From an uncultured Lachnospiraceae bacterium (GTDB lineage: Bacteria; Bacillota; Clostridia; Lachnospirales; Lachnospiraceae), in contig CANQBX010000015.1 in assembly GCA_947589095.1 (NCBI GenBank), positions 1-64,000 of the forward strand: DNA of 64,000 nucleotides. The letters are read 5' to 3'. Position numbers and translations under genes: made by a program. A model generated the notes under the pieces. That model was not told where the DNA came from. It was given only the letters and a program-made list of their open reading frames with translations, and did not search any database. How positions within the stretch are numbered: position 1 is the first letter of the stretch; each line of letters starts with the position of its first letter. Positions 20,199 through 29,123 of the stretch are shown here, piece after piece.

Positions 20199-21326
20199 GT
20201 GGATCTGCAGGAAATTCGAGGCAAATTGGACGAGATCGACGCACAGCTGGTGCGTCTTCTGGAGGAACGGCTGGCTCTGAGCGCGGAGGTGGCCGAATAT
20301 AAGATCGGAACCGGCAAGCCGGTGCTGGACAGGGCCCGTGAGGAGCAGAAGATCGCGGCGGTCCGGGGCCTGGCCCATACGGAGTACGCGAAGAACGCGG
20401 CGGCGGAGATGATGACCCAGCTGATGACCGTGGGACGCAGGCTGCAGTACGGCATCCTGCAGGAGCACGGCCAATCCGGCGATATGGGATTTACGATGGA
20501 GGAAGGTCTTAAGTGTGAGAATGTGCGCGTGGTCTATCAGGGCGTCGAGGGAGCCTACAGCCACGGCGCGGCCCTGCAGTATTTCGGGGACGACGCGGAC
20601 GTCTTTCATGTGAAGACCTGGGACGAGGCCATGTGCGCCGTGGAGAGCGGCGAGGCGGACTACGCGGTGATTCCCATCGAGAATTCGTCGGCGGGGACGG
20701 TCAGCGACAACTACGATCTGCTGATCGCCCATGACAATGTGATCGCGGCGGAGACATTTCTGCCGGTGAGCCACGCGCTGCTGGGCCTCCCGGGGGCGAA
20801 GCCGGAGGATATCCGGACGGTGTATTCCCATCCCCAGGCGCTGATGCAGTGTTCGCCGTATCTGAACGAACACCGCGAGTGGCGGCAGATCAGCGTGGAG
20901 AACACGGCGGTGGCCGCGCAGAAGGTGGTGGCCGACGGCGATAAGACCCAGGCGGCGGTGGCAAGCGAGGTGGCCGGGAGGCTTTACGGCCTGTCGGTTC
21001 TGGCGCCGCAGATCAATTATAACAAAGAGAATACGACCCGGTTCCTGATCCTGGCGAGGGAGAAGGTCTACTGCCGCGGCGCGGGGAAGATCAGCCTCTG
21101 CTTTGAATTGCCCCATAAGAGCGGAAGTCTGTACAATATGCTGGGGAACTTTATTTTCAATGATGTGAACATGGTGATGATCGAGTCCCGGCCGATCCCG
21201 GAGCGGAACTGGGAGTACCGGTTCTTCGTGGATATTGAGGGGAATCTGAGCCAGCCCAATATCCAGAACGCGCTGCGTTCGATTAAGGAAGAGGCGGCGA
21301 ATATGCGGATTCTTGGGAATTATTGA
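20199..21326 (+). CDS. pheA: bifunctional chorismate mutase / prephenate dehydratase
   Basis: N-terminal CM (IRGKLDEIDAQLVRLLEERLALSAEVAEYK), PDT (VVYQGVEGAYSHGAALQYF; NTTRFLILA), ACT; GTG start. Confidence 0.95.
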   Translation: MDLQEIRGKLDEIDAQLVRLLEERLALSAEVAEYKIGTGKPVLDRAREEQKIAAVRGLAHTEYAKNAAAEMMTQLMTVGRRLQYGILQEHGQSGDMGFTMEEGLKCENVRVVYQGVEGAYSHGAALQYFGDDADVFHVKTWDEAMCAVESGEADYAVIPIENSSAGTVSDNYDLLIAHDNVIAAETFLPVSHALLGLPGAKPEDIRTVYSHPQALMQCSPYLNEHREWRQISVENTAVAAQKVVADGDKTQAAVASEVAGRLYGLSVLAPQINYNKENTTRFLILAREKVYCRGAGKISLCFELPHKSGSLYNMLGNFIFNDVNMVMIESRPIPERNWEYRFFVDIEGNLSQPNIQNALRSIKEEAANMRILGNY

Positions 21327-21484
21327 GAACGGAGCCGCGGATGTTTTGGAGAGATGCGCCGCGAGAGCGACGCGGCCGACTGGTTGTGTACTGTGCCATA
21401 GGAACATCTTATGCAGCGTCGCATGACCCTTGGTATTCAAGGCTCGACGGTTAAGTATTGATATTTATGAAAGGTTCAGAACAG

Positions 21485-22960
21485 ATGAAACCATTAGTTT
21501 TATATAGAAAGTTGAAATATCAGAAATTATTCGACGATATGGAAAGGCTGCTGGATAGGGCCGGTGTGTTGGATACGGTGCCGGCACCAGATGTTTTGCC
21601 CAGTGTCGGTGACGGAGCGATCGCGTCACCGGACGCCTACGAGTGCGCCAACCAGCTGATCGAGCTGGCGGCGGATTATGGATTCGAGGGGAATCTGTGG
21701 CACTGCTTCCTGGCCTTCTGCCTGGCCAACCACGAGAACGCATTCAGCACGGCCTGCGAGATCCGCGGCGACGTGGGCGGGACGTTAAGCCATCTGGCGC
21801 GGCAGGATTTCGTGGTGTTTAAGGAATTGTTCGACCGGGATATCACGAAGCTGGACGAAATGCCGGGGACCGGTTCCTGGACGGCGGCCGGTGTGTCTGT
21901 GATAATGACTGAAGACAGCGCCGGAAACAGGCTAATGACAGAGGACAGCATTGGAAACCCGCTGATGACGGAAGATAGCTTCGGAGAACGGCCGGCACCG
22001 TCCGGAATGTCGTGTCTCTGGCACGATCTGGCGGACTTCACGCCGGTGGGCGACGGCAGCCGGATCTTCAACCGCCGCGTCCGCGACCGGATCATCGAGC
22101 TGGCGGTGTCGCTGGGAAAAGCGGCGGATGTGGAAAGCTTCGCTGCGGCCGTGACCCAGTTCTACCATGAGTTCGGTGTGGGCAAATACGGTCTCAACAA
22201 GGCGTTCCGCATCGAGGAAAACGGTCATGACGCCCGGGTGATTCCGGTGGTCAACGTGGAACATGTCTATTTCGACGACCTGGTTGGGTATCAGCTTCAG
22301 AAGCAGAAGCTGATCGAGAATACGGAAGCATTCCTGGCCGGCCGGGCCGCCAACAATGTGCTGCTCTTCGGGGACGCGGGAACCGGCAAGTCCTCCTGCA
22401 TCAAGGCGGTGCTGAACGAATATTACGGCCGGGGACTGCGTATCATTGAAGTCTACAAGCATCAGTTCCACGCCCTGTCATCGGTGCTGGAGCAGGTGCA
22501 GGACCGGAATTACAGATTTATCATTTACATGGACGACCTCTCTTTCGAGGAGAGCGAACTGGAGTACAAATACTTAAAGGCCATCATCGAAGGCGGTCTG
22601 GGCCGCAAGCCCAACAACGTGCTGATCTACGCCACGTCGAACCGCCGCCACCTGATCCGCGAGAAATTCAGCGACAAGCGGGAGCTGGACGACGACCTGC
22701 ATGTCAACGACACGGTGCAGGAGAAGCTGTCGCTGGTGGCCCGGTTCGGCGTCACGATCTATTTCGGGTCGCCGGACAAGAAGCAGTTCCAGAACATTGT
22801 GAAGGTGCTGGCACAGCGGTATCATGTGGCCATGCCGGAAGACGAGCTTCTGGCGGAGGCCAACAAATGGGAGCTGCAGCACGGCGGCCTGTCCGGGAGG
22901 ACGGCGGCGCAGTTTATCGCGTATCTGCTCGGGACGAGAAGCGTCAGTGAGGGAGTTTAA
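21485..22960 (+). CDS. AAA ATPase, DUF815 family
   Basis: NNVLLFGDAGTGKSSCIKAVLNEY, RFIIYMDDLSFEESELEYKYLKAIIEGGL, NVLIYATSNRRHLI. Confidence 0.9.
   Translation: MKPLVLYRKLKYQKLFDDMERLLDRAGVLDTVPAPDVLPSVGDGAIASPDAYECANQLIELAADYGFEGNLWHCFLAFCLANHENAFSTACEIRGDVGGTLSHLARQDFVVFKELFDRDITKLDEMPGTGSWTAAGVSVIMTEDSAGNRLMTEDSIGNPLMTEDSFGERPAPSGMSCLWHDLADFTPVGDGSRIFNRRVRDRIIELAVSLGKAADVESFAAAVTQFYHEFGVGKYGLNKAFRIEENGHDARVIPVVNVEHVYFDDLVGYQLQKQKLIENTEAFLAGRAANNVLLFGDAGTGKSSCIKAVLNEYYGRGLRIIEVYKHQFHALSSVLEQVQDRNYRFIIYMDDLSFEESELEYKYLKAIIEGGLGRKPNNVLIYATSNRRHLIREKFSDKRELDDDLHVNDTVQEKLSLVARFGVTIYFGSPDKKQFQNIVKVLAQRYHVAMPEDELLAEANKWELQHGGLSGRTAAQFIAYLLGTRSVSEGV
21905..21994 (+). repeat. three 30-bp in-frame units encoding MTEDSxGxxx
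   Basis: MTEDSAGNRL / MTEDSIGNPL / MTEDSFGERP; units at 21905, 21935, 21965. Confidence 0.93.
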
Positions 22961-23036
22961 GAGCAATCTGAAACAGGCGTAAGAATGAAACCGCAGTCAG
23001 CGGATTTTGCATCAATAGAGAAGGGGGGAGCGTTAT

Positions 23037-24632
23037 ATGGCAAATCATTTATTCGCGGCCATCGACGTAGGTTCCTTTGAACTGGAGATGGGCATCTATG
23101 AGATGTCGCCCAAAAACGGCATGCGGCAGATCGACCATCTGCGGCATGTGATCGCGCTGGGCCGGGAGACCTACCACACCGGCAAGATCAGCTACCGGCT
23201 GGTAGACGAGATGTGCCGGGTGCTGGCGGATTTCTCCAGGATCATGAAGGGCTATCAGGTGGAGGCCTACCGGGCCTACGCCACCAGCGCCATGCGCGAG
23301 GCCATCAACAACAAGATCATTCTGGATCAGATCCAGGTGCGCACCGGGATCCAGGTGCGCATCATCAGCAACTCGGAGCAGCGGTTCCTAAGCTACAAGG
23401 CGATCGCCATCAAGGCGGCGGAATTCGAGAAGATCATCCAGAAGGGCACCGCGATCGCGGACGTGGGCTTCGGCAGCACCCAGCTGTCGCTGTTCGATAA
23501 GGAGAGCCTGGTGACGACCCAGAATATCGTTCCCGGCGTCTTGAAGATCCGCGATATCCTTTCCCAGATCCAGGTCAGCGGCAATATGGAGCAGTCCATC
23601 GTCGAGGAGATCATGGATCATGAACTGATCAAGTTCCGCAAGCTGTATCTGAAAGATCGGGATATCAAGAATCTGATCGGCATCGGCGATTCCATCATGG
23701 TTCTGATGCGGTATGCGGGAGAGATGGCGAAGCAGCGGGAACTTATGGAAGACGGCGCCGGTTCCGGCAAAGCGGAAGCAGGCTCCGGCAGGACCGCACG
23801 GTTTTCTTCCGGCGACCGGACGGACCGCATCACCCGCGAGCAGTTCAACCAGGTCTACGAACAGCTGATGAGCATGTCCCCGTCCCGGATCCAGGAGGAA
23901 TTCGGCATCAATGAAAGCTATGTCGGTATCCTGGTGGCCAGCGCGATCATTTACATGCGCATCCTGCAGATGACCGGCGCGGAGCTGGTGTGGACGCCGG
24001 GAACCCGTCTTTGCGACGGCATTGCCGCGGAGTACGCCCAGGAGATTCGGTGCATCAAATTCGCCCACAGTTTTGACGACGACATTCTGGCGGCGGCCCG
24101 GAACATTGCCAGGCGCTACCGCTGCGGCAACAGCCACATCCAGAACGTGGAGAGCCTGGCGGCCCAGATGTTCGACGCGATGAAGAAGCACCACGGCCTG
24201 GCGGCCCGCGACCAGCTGCTCCTGCGCATCGCCGCCGTGCTCTACGGCTGCGGCAAGTACATTTCCATGCGCAATTTCGGTTACTGCTCCTACGAGATCA
24301 TCATGGCTACCGAGATCATCGGCCTGTCCCACGCGGAGCGGGAGGTGGTGGCCAAGGTGGTCCGCTACTACGCGGAACCGTTCGACTATGACAAGGCGGC
24401 GATCCGTTCCGCCAAGCTGACCGCCATGCTACGGCTGGCCGTGGCGCTGGACGCCAGCTATAAACAGAAGCTGACCGGCTGCCGGATGGTGGTTCGGGGC
24501 GACGAGCTGGTGATCTCCACATCCTACGAGGGCGATATGAGTCTGGAGAGTATGATGATTCAGACCTGCGCGCCGTTCTTTGAGGAGATCTTCGGCATTA
24601 CGCCGGTGCTGAAACAGAAAAGGAGGGTGTAG
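23037..24632 (+). CDS. ppx: exopolyphosphatase / GppA-type phosphatase with HD-like C-terminus
   Basis: FAAIDVGSFELEMGIYEM, YATSAMREAINN, IADVGFGSTQLSLF. Confidence 0.9.
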   Translation: MANHLFAAIDVGSFELEMGIYEMSPKNGMRQIDHLRHVIALGRETYHTGKISYRLVDEMCRVLADFSRIMKGYQVEAYRAYATSAMREAINNKIILDQIQVRTGIQVRIISNSEQRFLSYKAIAIKAAEFEKIIQKGTAIADVGFGSTQLSLFDKESLVTTQNIVPGVLKIRDILSQIQVSGNMEQSIVEEIMDHELIKFRKLYLKDRDIKNLIGIGDSIMVLMRYAGEMAKQRELMEDGAGSGKAEAGSGRTARFSSGDRTDRITREQFNQVYEQLMSMSPSRIQEEFGINESYVGILVASAIIYMRILQMTGAELVWTPGTRLCDGIAAEYAQEIRCIKFAHSFDDDILAAARNIARRYRCGNSHIQNVESLAAQMFDAMKKHHGLAARDQLLLRIAAVLYGCGKYISMRNFGYCSYEIIMATEIIGLSHAEREVVAKVVRYYAEPFDYDKAAIRSAKLTAMLRLAVALDASYKQKLTGCRMVVRGDELVISTSYEGDMSLESMMIQTCAPFFEEIFGITPVLKQKRRV

Positions 24633-24635
24633 ATC

Positions 24636-26783
24636 ATGGCTGAGATCGACGCGAGATTCGTAAAACCGGAAAATTTTGTGAATCGGGAGCTGAGCTGGCT
24701 GGAATTCGACTACCGGATCCTGGAGGAAGCCAGGGATAAGACGCTGCCGCTGTTTGAGCGCCTGAAATTCTTAAGCATCACGGCGTCCAACCTGGACGAA
24801 TTCTTTATGGTCCGCGTGGCGTCCCTTAAGGACATGGTTCACGCCGGTTACACGAAGCCGGATATGGCGGGCTTAAATCCGGAGGAGCAGCTGCAAAGGA
24901 TCGGCGAGAAGACCCATGAACTGGTGGCGCTGCAGTATTCCACTTACAACCGGTCGCTGCTGCCGACGCTTAAGCAGAACGGCCTTCGGATCGTGAGCCG
25001 TCACGAGGATCTGAACGAGGCGGAGGGCGCCTGGGTGGACGAGTATTTCCGGGCAAATGTGTACCCGGTGCTGACGCCGATGGCGGTGGACTCGTCCCGG
25101 CCGTTCCCGCTCATTTACAATAAATCGCTAAATATAGCCGCGCTGATCCATAAGCGGGACGGCGAGGAGGAAGGCGCCGTGGATTTCGCCATGGTGCGGG
25201 TGCCGGCGGTGATCCCGCGGATCGTGGAGATCCCGGTCAGCGAGGAGCGGGTCGTGATCCTTTTAGAGGAGATCATCGAGCGGAACCTGTCGGCCTTGTT
25301 CCTGGGCTGCGATATCATTGCCGCCCATCCGTTCCGGATCATGCGCAACGCGGATCTGTCCGTGGACGAGGAAGGCGCGGAGGATCTGCTGGCGGAGATC
25401 GAGAAGCTTCTTAAGCGCCGCCAGTGGGGAGAGGCGATCCGTCTGGAGATCGAGGACAACGCGGATAAGCGGATCTTAAAGCGCCTGCGCAAAGAGCTTA
25501 AGATCCAGCCGGCGGATATCTACGAGGTCAACGGACCGCTGGATCTGACGTTCCTCATGAAAATGTACGGACTTACCGGATTCGACCATCTGAAGGCGGA
25601 GCCCCACAAGCCCCAGCCGAACCCGGCGTTTCTGAATGACGACGACATTTTCACGAATATACGCAAGGGCGACATCCTGCTCCATCACCCGTATGAATCC
25701 TTTGAGCCGGTGGTGAATTTCATCCAGACCGCCGCCCGGGACCCGGAGGTGCTTGCCATCAAGCAGACGCTCTACCGGGTCAGCGGCAATTCGCCTATCG
25801 TGGCCGCCCTGGCGGAGGCCGCTGACAACGGCAAGCAGGTGTCGGTTCTGGTGGAGCTGAAGGCCCGCTTCGACGAGGAGAATAATATCAACTGGGCCCG
25901 TATGCTTGAGAAAGCCGGCTGCCATGTAATCTACGGCCTGGTGGGCTTAAAGACCCACTCCAAGATCACGCTGGTGGTGCGCCGGGAGGAGGACGGCATC
26001 CGCCGTTACGTGCATCTGGGCACCGGCAACTACAACGATTCCACGGCCAAGCTGTACACAGACTGCGGCCTTCTGACCTGCCATCCGCAGATCGGAGAGG
26101 ACGCCACGGCAGTCTTCAACATGCTGTCCGGCTATTCGGAGCCCCAGCAGTGGAACCAGCTGGTGGTGGCGCCCATCTGGCTGCGCAAGCGTTTCCTGCG
26201 GCTGATTGAGCGGGAGTCGGCCAACGCGAAGCTGGGCCGGCCGGCCCGGATCATCGCCAAGATCAATTCCCTCTGCGACCGCGATATCATCGCCGCGCTT
26301 TACGAGGCGTCCTGCGCGGGCGTGAAGATCGACCTGATCGTCCGCGGCATCTGCGGCCTGAAGGCCGGCGTGCCGGGCTTAAGCGAGAACATCTCCGTCC
26401 GGTCCATCGTAGGCAATTTCCTGGAGCACTGCCGGATCTTCTATTTTGAAAATAACGGCACGCCGGAATACTATATGGCCAGCGCCGACTGGATGCCCCG
26501 GAACCTGGACCGCCGCGTGGAGATCATGTTCCCGATCCTTTCGCTGGAGCTGCAGGAAAAGGCCATGCATATCCTGGAGGTGCAGCTGGAGGACAACTTA
26601 AAGGCCCATGTGCTGAAACCCGACGGCAGCTATGAGAAGATCGACCGCCGCGGCAAGGAGCCGGTGGGCGCCCAGGACACCTTCTGCGGCGAGGCGAAGG
26701 CCGCGGTGAAGGCGCATCAGGCGATGCAGGATCCGGTGAACACACGGGTGTTTGTCCCGGTGGAAAGCCATGAGGTCGGGTGA
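24636..26783 (+). CDS. ppk1: polyphosphate kinase 1
   Basis: FVNRELSWLEFDYRILEEA, IKQTLYRVSGNSPIVAAL, YVHLGTGNYNDSTAKLYTDCGLLT, SADWMPRNLDRRVEIMFPI. Confidence 0.97.
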   Translation: MAEIDARFVKPENFVNRELSWLEFDYRILEEARDKTLPLFERLKFLSITASNLDEFFMVRVASLKDMVHAGYTKPDMAGLNPEEQLQRIGEKTHELVALQYSTYNRSLLPTLKQNGLRIVSRHEDLNEAEGAWVDEYFRANVYPVLTPMAVDSSRPFPLIYNKSLNIAALIHKRDGEEEGAVDFAMVRVPAVIPRIVEIPVSEERVVILLEEIIERNLSALFLGCDIIAAHPFRIMRNADLSVDEEGAEDLLAEIEKLLKRRQWGEAIRLEIEDNADKRILKRLRKELKIQPADIYEVNGPLDLTFLMKMYGLTGFDHLKAEPHKPQPNPAFLNDDDIFTNIRKGDILLHHPYESFEPVVNFIQTAARDPEVLAIKQTLYRVSGNSPIVAALAEAADNGKQVSVLVELKARFDEENNINWARMLEKAGCHVIYGLVGLKTHSKITLVVRREEDGIRRYVHLGTGNYNDSTAKLYTDCGLLTCHPQIGEDATAVFNMLSGYSEPQQWNQLVVAPIWLRKRFLRLIERESANAKLGRPARIIAKINSLCDRDIIAALYEASCAGVKIDLIVRGICGLKAGVPGLSENISVRSIVGNFLEHCRIFYFENNGTPEYYMASADWMPRNLDRRVEIMFPILSLELQEKAMHILEVQLEDNLKAHVLKPDGSYEKIDRRGKEPVGAQDTFCGEAKAAVKAHQAMQDPVNTRVFVPVESHEVG

Positions 26784-26800
26784 CCGAAGGGATTGAAGAT

Positions 26801-27538
26801 ATGAAAATACTGATTGTGCGCCACGGCGACCCGGATTATTCCGTTGATTCACTGACCGAACGCGGCTGGATCGAGGCGGAATATCTGTCGGAGCGTCTGG
26901 CGGGGCTGGATGTGGCCGCGTTTTATGTGTCGCCGCTCGGGCGGGCGAAGGATACGGCGTCGCTGACGCTTAAGAAAATGAACCGGACCGCGGAGGAATG
27001 CGGGTGGCTCAGGGAATTCGGGCCGCCGGTGGCCCGGCCGGACTGGAAGGGGCCGGGGCTCTGTCCTGTGGCCTGGGACTGGCTGCCCCAGGACTGGACC
27101 GCGGACGAAAGGTTCTATGAGGAAGCCCGGTGGTATGAGCGGGATGTGTTTAAGGCTGCGGGCGTGAAGCAGGAGTATGACCGTGTCGTGGAGAGCTTCG
27201 ACCGTCTGCTGGCAAGGCATGGGTATGAAAGGGACGGACGCATCTACCGCGCGGTCCGGCCGAATAACGATACGATCGTACTGTTCTGCCATTTCGGTGT
27301 AGAATGTGTGCTTTTGTCCCATTTGATGGGCGTTTCGCCGATGGTCCTGTGGCATGGGGTCTGTGCGGCTCCCACATCGGTGACGACGGTGATTTCCGAG
27401 GAGCGGCGGCCCGGAACCGCGCTTTTCAGGGCGAACGCCATCGGCGACATTTCCCATCTGTATGCGCATGGAATGAAACCGGCCTTCGCGGCCAGGTTCT
27501 GCGAGCGCTATGGGAATGAAGGCGAAAGATGCGACTGA
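26801..27538 (+). CDS. histidine phosphatase family protein
   Basis: MKILIVRHGDPDYSVDSLTERGWIEAEYLSERL (RHG motif). Confidence 0.9.
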   Translation: MKILIVRHGDPDYSVDSLTERGWIEAEYLSERLAGLDVAAFYVSPLGRAKDTASLTLKKMNRTAEECGWLREFGPPVARPDWKGPGLCPVAWDWLPQDWTADERFYEEARWYERDVFKAAGVKQEYDRVVESFDRLLARHGYERDGRIYRAVRPNNDTIVLFCHFGVECVLLSHLMGVSPMVLWHGVCAAPTSVTTVISEERRPGTALFRANAIGDISHLYAHGMKPAFAARFCERYGNEGERCD

Positions 27539-27552
27539 GGCGGAAATGCACC

Positions 27553-27581
27553 GCATAGAATTTTCTTCTCTGGATATAGTA
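27553..27581 (+). promoter_or_regulatory. candidate sigma-G/F promoter for spoVAD
   Basis: GCATA (27553-27557)-N17-TATAGTA (27575-27581); resembles GHATR/CATWMTA. Confidence 0.4.
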
Positions 27582-27610
27582 ACCTTATAAGAAAAGCAGC
27601 AGGAGGTCAT

Positions 27611-28642
27611 ATGCAGAGAGGAAAAGCAAGTATTGAGTTTGAAGAACCGCCCCTTATTCTGAGCGATGCCAGCGTCGCCGGTAAAAAGGAGGGCGAAGGG
27701 CCGCTGGGAAAATGGATCGATGTGATCGAGCGGGACGACCGGTTCGGCATGGAGACCTGGGAACAGGCCGAATCTGCCATGCAGAAGCAGGCGGCGGATC
27801 TGGCGCTGGAGAAGGGCGGCATCCGCCGAAAAGAAGTCCGGTATCTTTTTGCGGGGGATCTGCTGGGACAGCTGATCGCTACTTCCTTTGGAACGGTGGA
27901 TCTGGAGATCCCGCTGTTCGGTCTTTACGGAGCGTGCTCTACGATGGGAGAGGCGCTCATGCTGGCTGCGATGACGGTTCACGCAGGCTACGCCGACCGA
28001 ACCCTTGCCGTGGCCTCCAGCCATTTCGCAACGGCGGAGAAGCAGTTCCGGTTTCCGCTGGCTTACGGAAATCAGCGGCCTTATTCTGCCACCTGGACCG
28101 TGACCGGCTGCGGAGCGGCCGTCATAGGAAAGGCCGGTTCGGGAAAAAACGCGAAGAATACGCCGCGCATAACGGGCGTGACGCCGGGAAGGATCGTGGA
28201 TCTGGGAGCCCAGGATTCCATGAATATGGGGGCCGCCATGGCGCCGGCGGCGGCGCACACGATCCGGCAGAATTTTGAGGATTTCGGCGTGGATGCGGCG
28301 TATTACGATAAGATTATTACCGGAGATCTGGGAGAGGTCGGACGGAAGCTTCTTCTGGATATGATGAAGCAGGACGGGACGGATCTGACGGATATCCATA
28401 TGGACTGCGGGATCCGGATCTATGACAGTGAGAAACAGGACACCCATGCGGGAGGAAGCGGCTGCGGCTGTTCGGCGGTGACGCTGTGCGCCTATGTTCT
28501 GCCGCGCCTCCGCTCCGGTGAATGGAAGCGGGTGCTTTTTCTTCCGACCGGCGCTCTGCTCTCGACGGTCAGCTTCAATGAAGGCAAAAGTATCCCCGGT
28601 ATTGCGCATGGCGTAGTGATCGAGAGCGGAATGACGGATTGA
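27611..28642 (+). CDS. spoVAD: stage V sporulation protein AD
   Basis: LFAGDLLGQLIATSFGTVDLEIPLFGLYGACSTMGEALMLAAMTVHAGYADRTLAVASSHFATAEKQFRFPLAYGNQRPYSATWTVTG. Confidence 0.95.
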   Translation: MQRGKASIEFEEPPLILSDASVAGKKEGEGPLGKWIDVIERDDRFGMETWEQAESAMQKQAADLALEKGGIRRKEVRYLFAGDLLGQLIATSFGTVDLEIPLFGLYGACSTMGEALMLAAMTVHAGYADRTLAVASSHFATAEKQFRFPLAYGNQRPYSATWTVTGCGAAVIGKAGSGKNAKNTPRITGVTPGRIVDLGAQDSMNMGAAMAPAAAHTIRQNFEDFGVDAAYYDKIITGDLGEVGRKLLLDMMKQDGTDLTDIHMDCGIRIYDSEKQDTHAGGSGCGCSAVTLCAYVLPRLRSGEWKRVLFLPTGALLSTVSFNEGKSIPGIAHGVVIESGMTD

Positions 28643-28683
28643 AAGAACAGCCGGCTCCGGCCGGCGGAAGAATGGAGACGGTT

Positions 28684-29040
28684 ATGGATTATATTAAAGC
28701 TTTTGCGGCCGGCGGAGTCATCTGCAGTCTGGTTCAGATCCTTCTGGATAAAACGAAAATGATGCCCGGCCGCGTTATGGTGACGCTGGTAATTGCGGGG
28801 AGCGTCCTGGGATGCCTGGGACTTTATGAACCCTTCGCCGAGTGGGCGGGGGCCGGTGCGACCGTGCCGCTGCTGGGCTTCGGGAACACTCTTTGGAAGG
28901 GAGTAAAGGACGGAATCGCGAGCGACGGGGCCCTCGGTCTGTTCAAAGGCGGCTTTACGGCCAGCGCTGTGGGAATCTCCGGGGCCCTGGTCTTCGGATA
29001 TCTGGGATCGCTTGTTTTTAAACCCAAAATGAAGGCGTGA
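28684..29040 (+). CDS. spoVAE: stage V sporulation protein AE
   Basis: MDYIKAFAAGGVICSLVQILLDKTKMMPGRVMVTLVIAGSVLG..., four hydrophobic segments, directly downstream of spoVAD. Confidence 0.9.
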   Translation: MDYIKAFAAGGVICSLVQILLDKTKMMPGRVMVTLVIAGSVLGCLGLYEPFAEWAGAGATVPLLGFGNTLWKGVKDGIASDGALGLFKGGFTASAVGISGALVFGYLGSLVFKPKMKA

Positions 29041-29073
29041 GAGCCGGATGCGGGTAAAGCGGGAATAGAACAG

Positions 29074-29100
29074 GAAATGCGCGCCGGCGGCGCGCATTTC
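29074..29100. terminator. strong hairpin between convergent spoVAE and PBP genes
   Basis: GAAATGCGCGCC-GGC-GGCGCGCATTTC, perfect 12-bp stem. Confidence 0.6.
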
Positions 29101-29123
29101 TGCTTCCAAGCAATGCTTGTATT

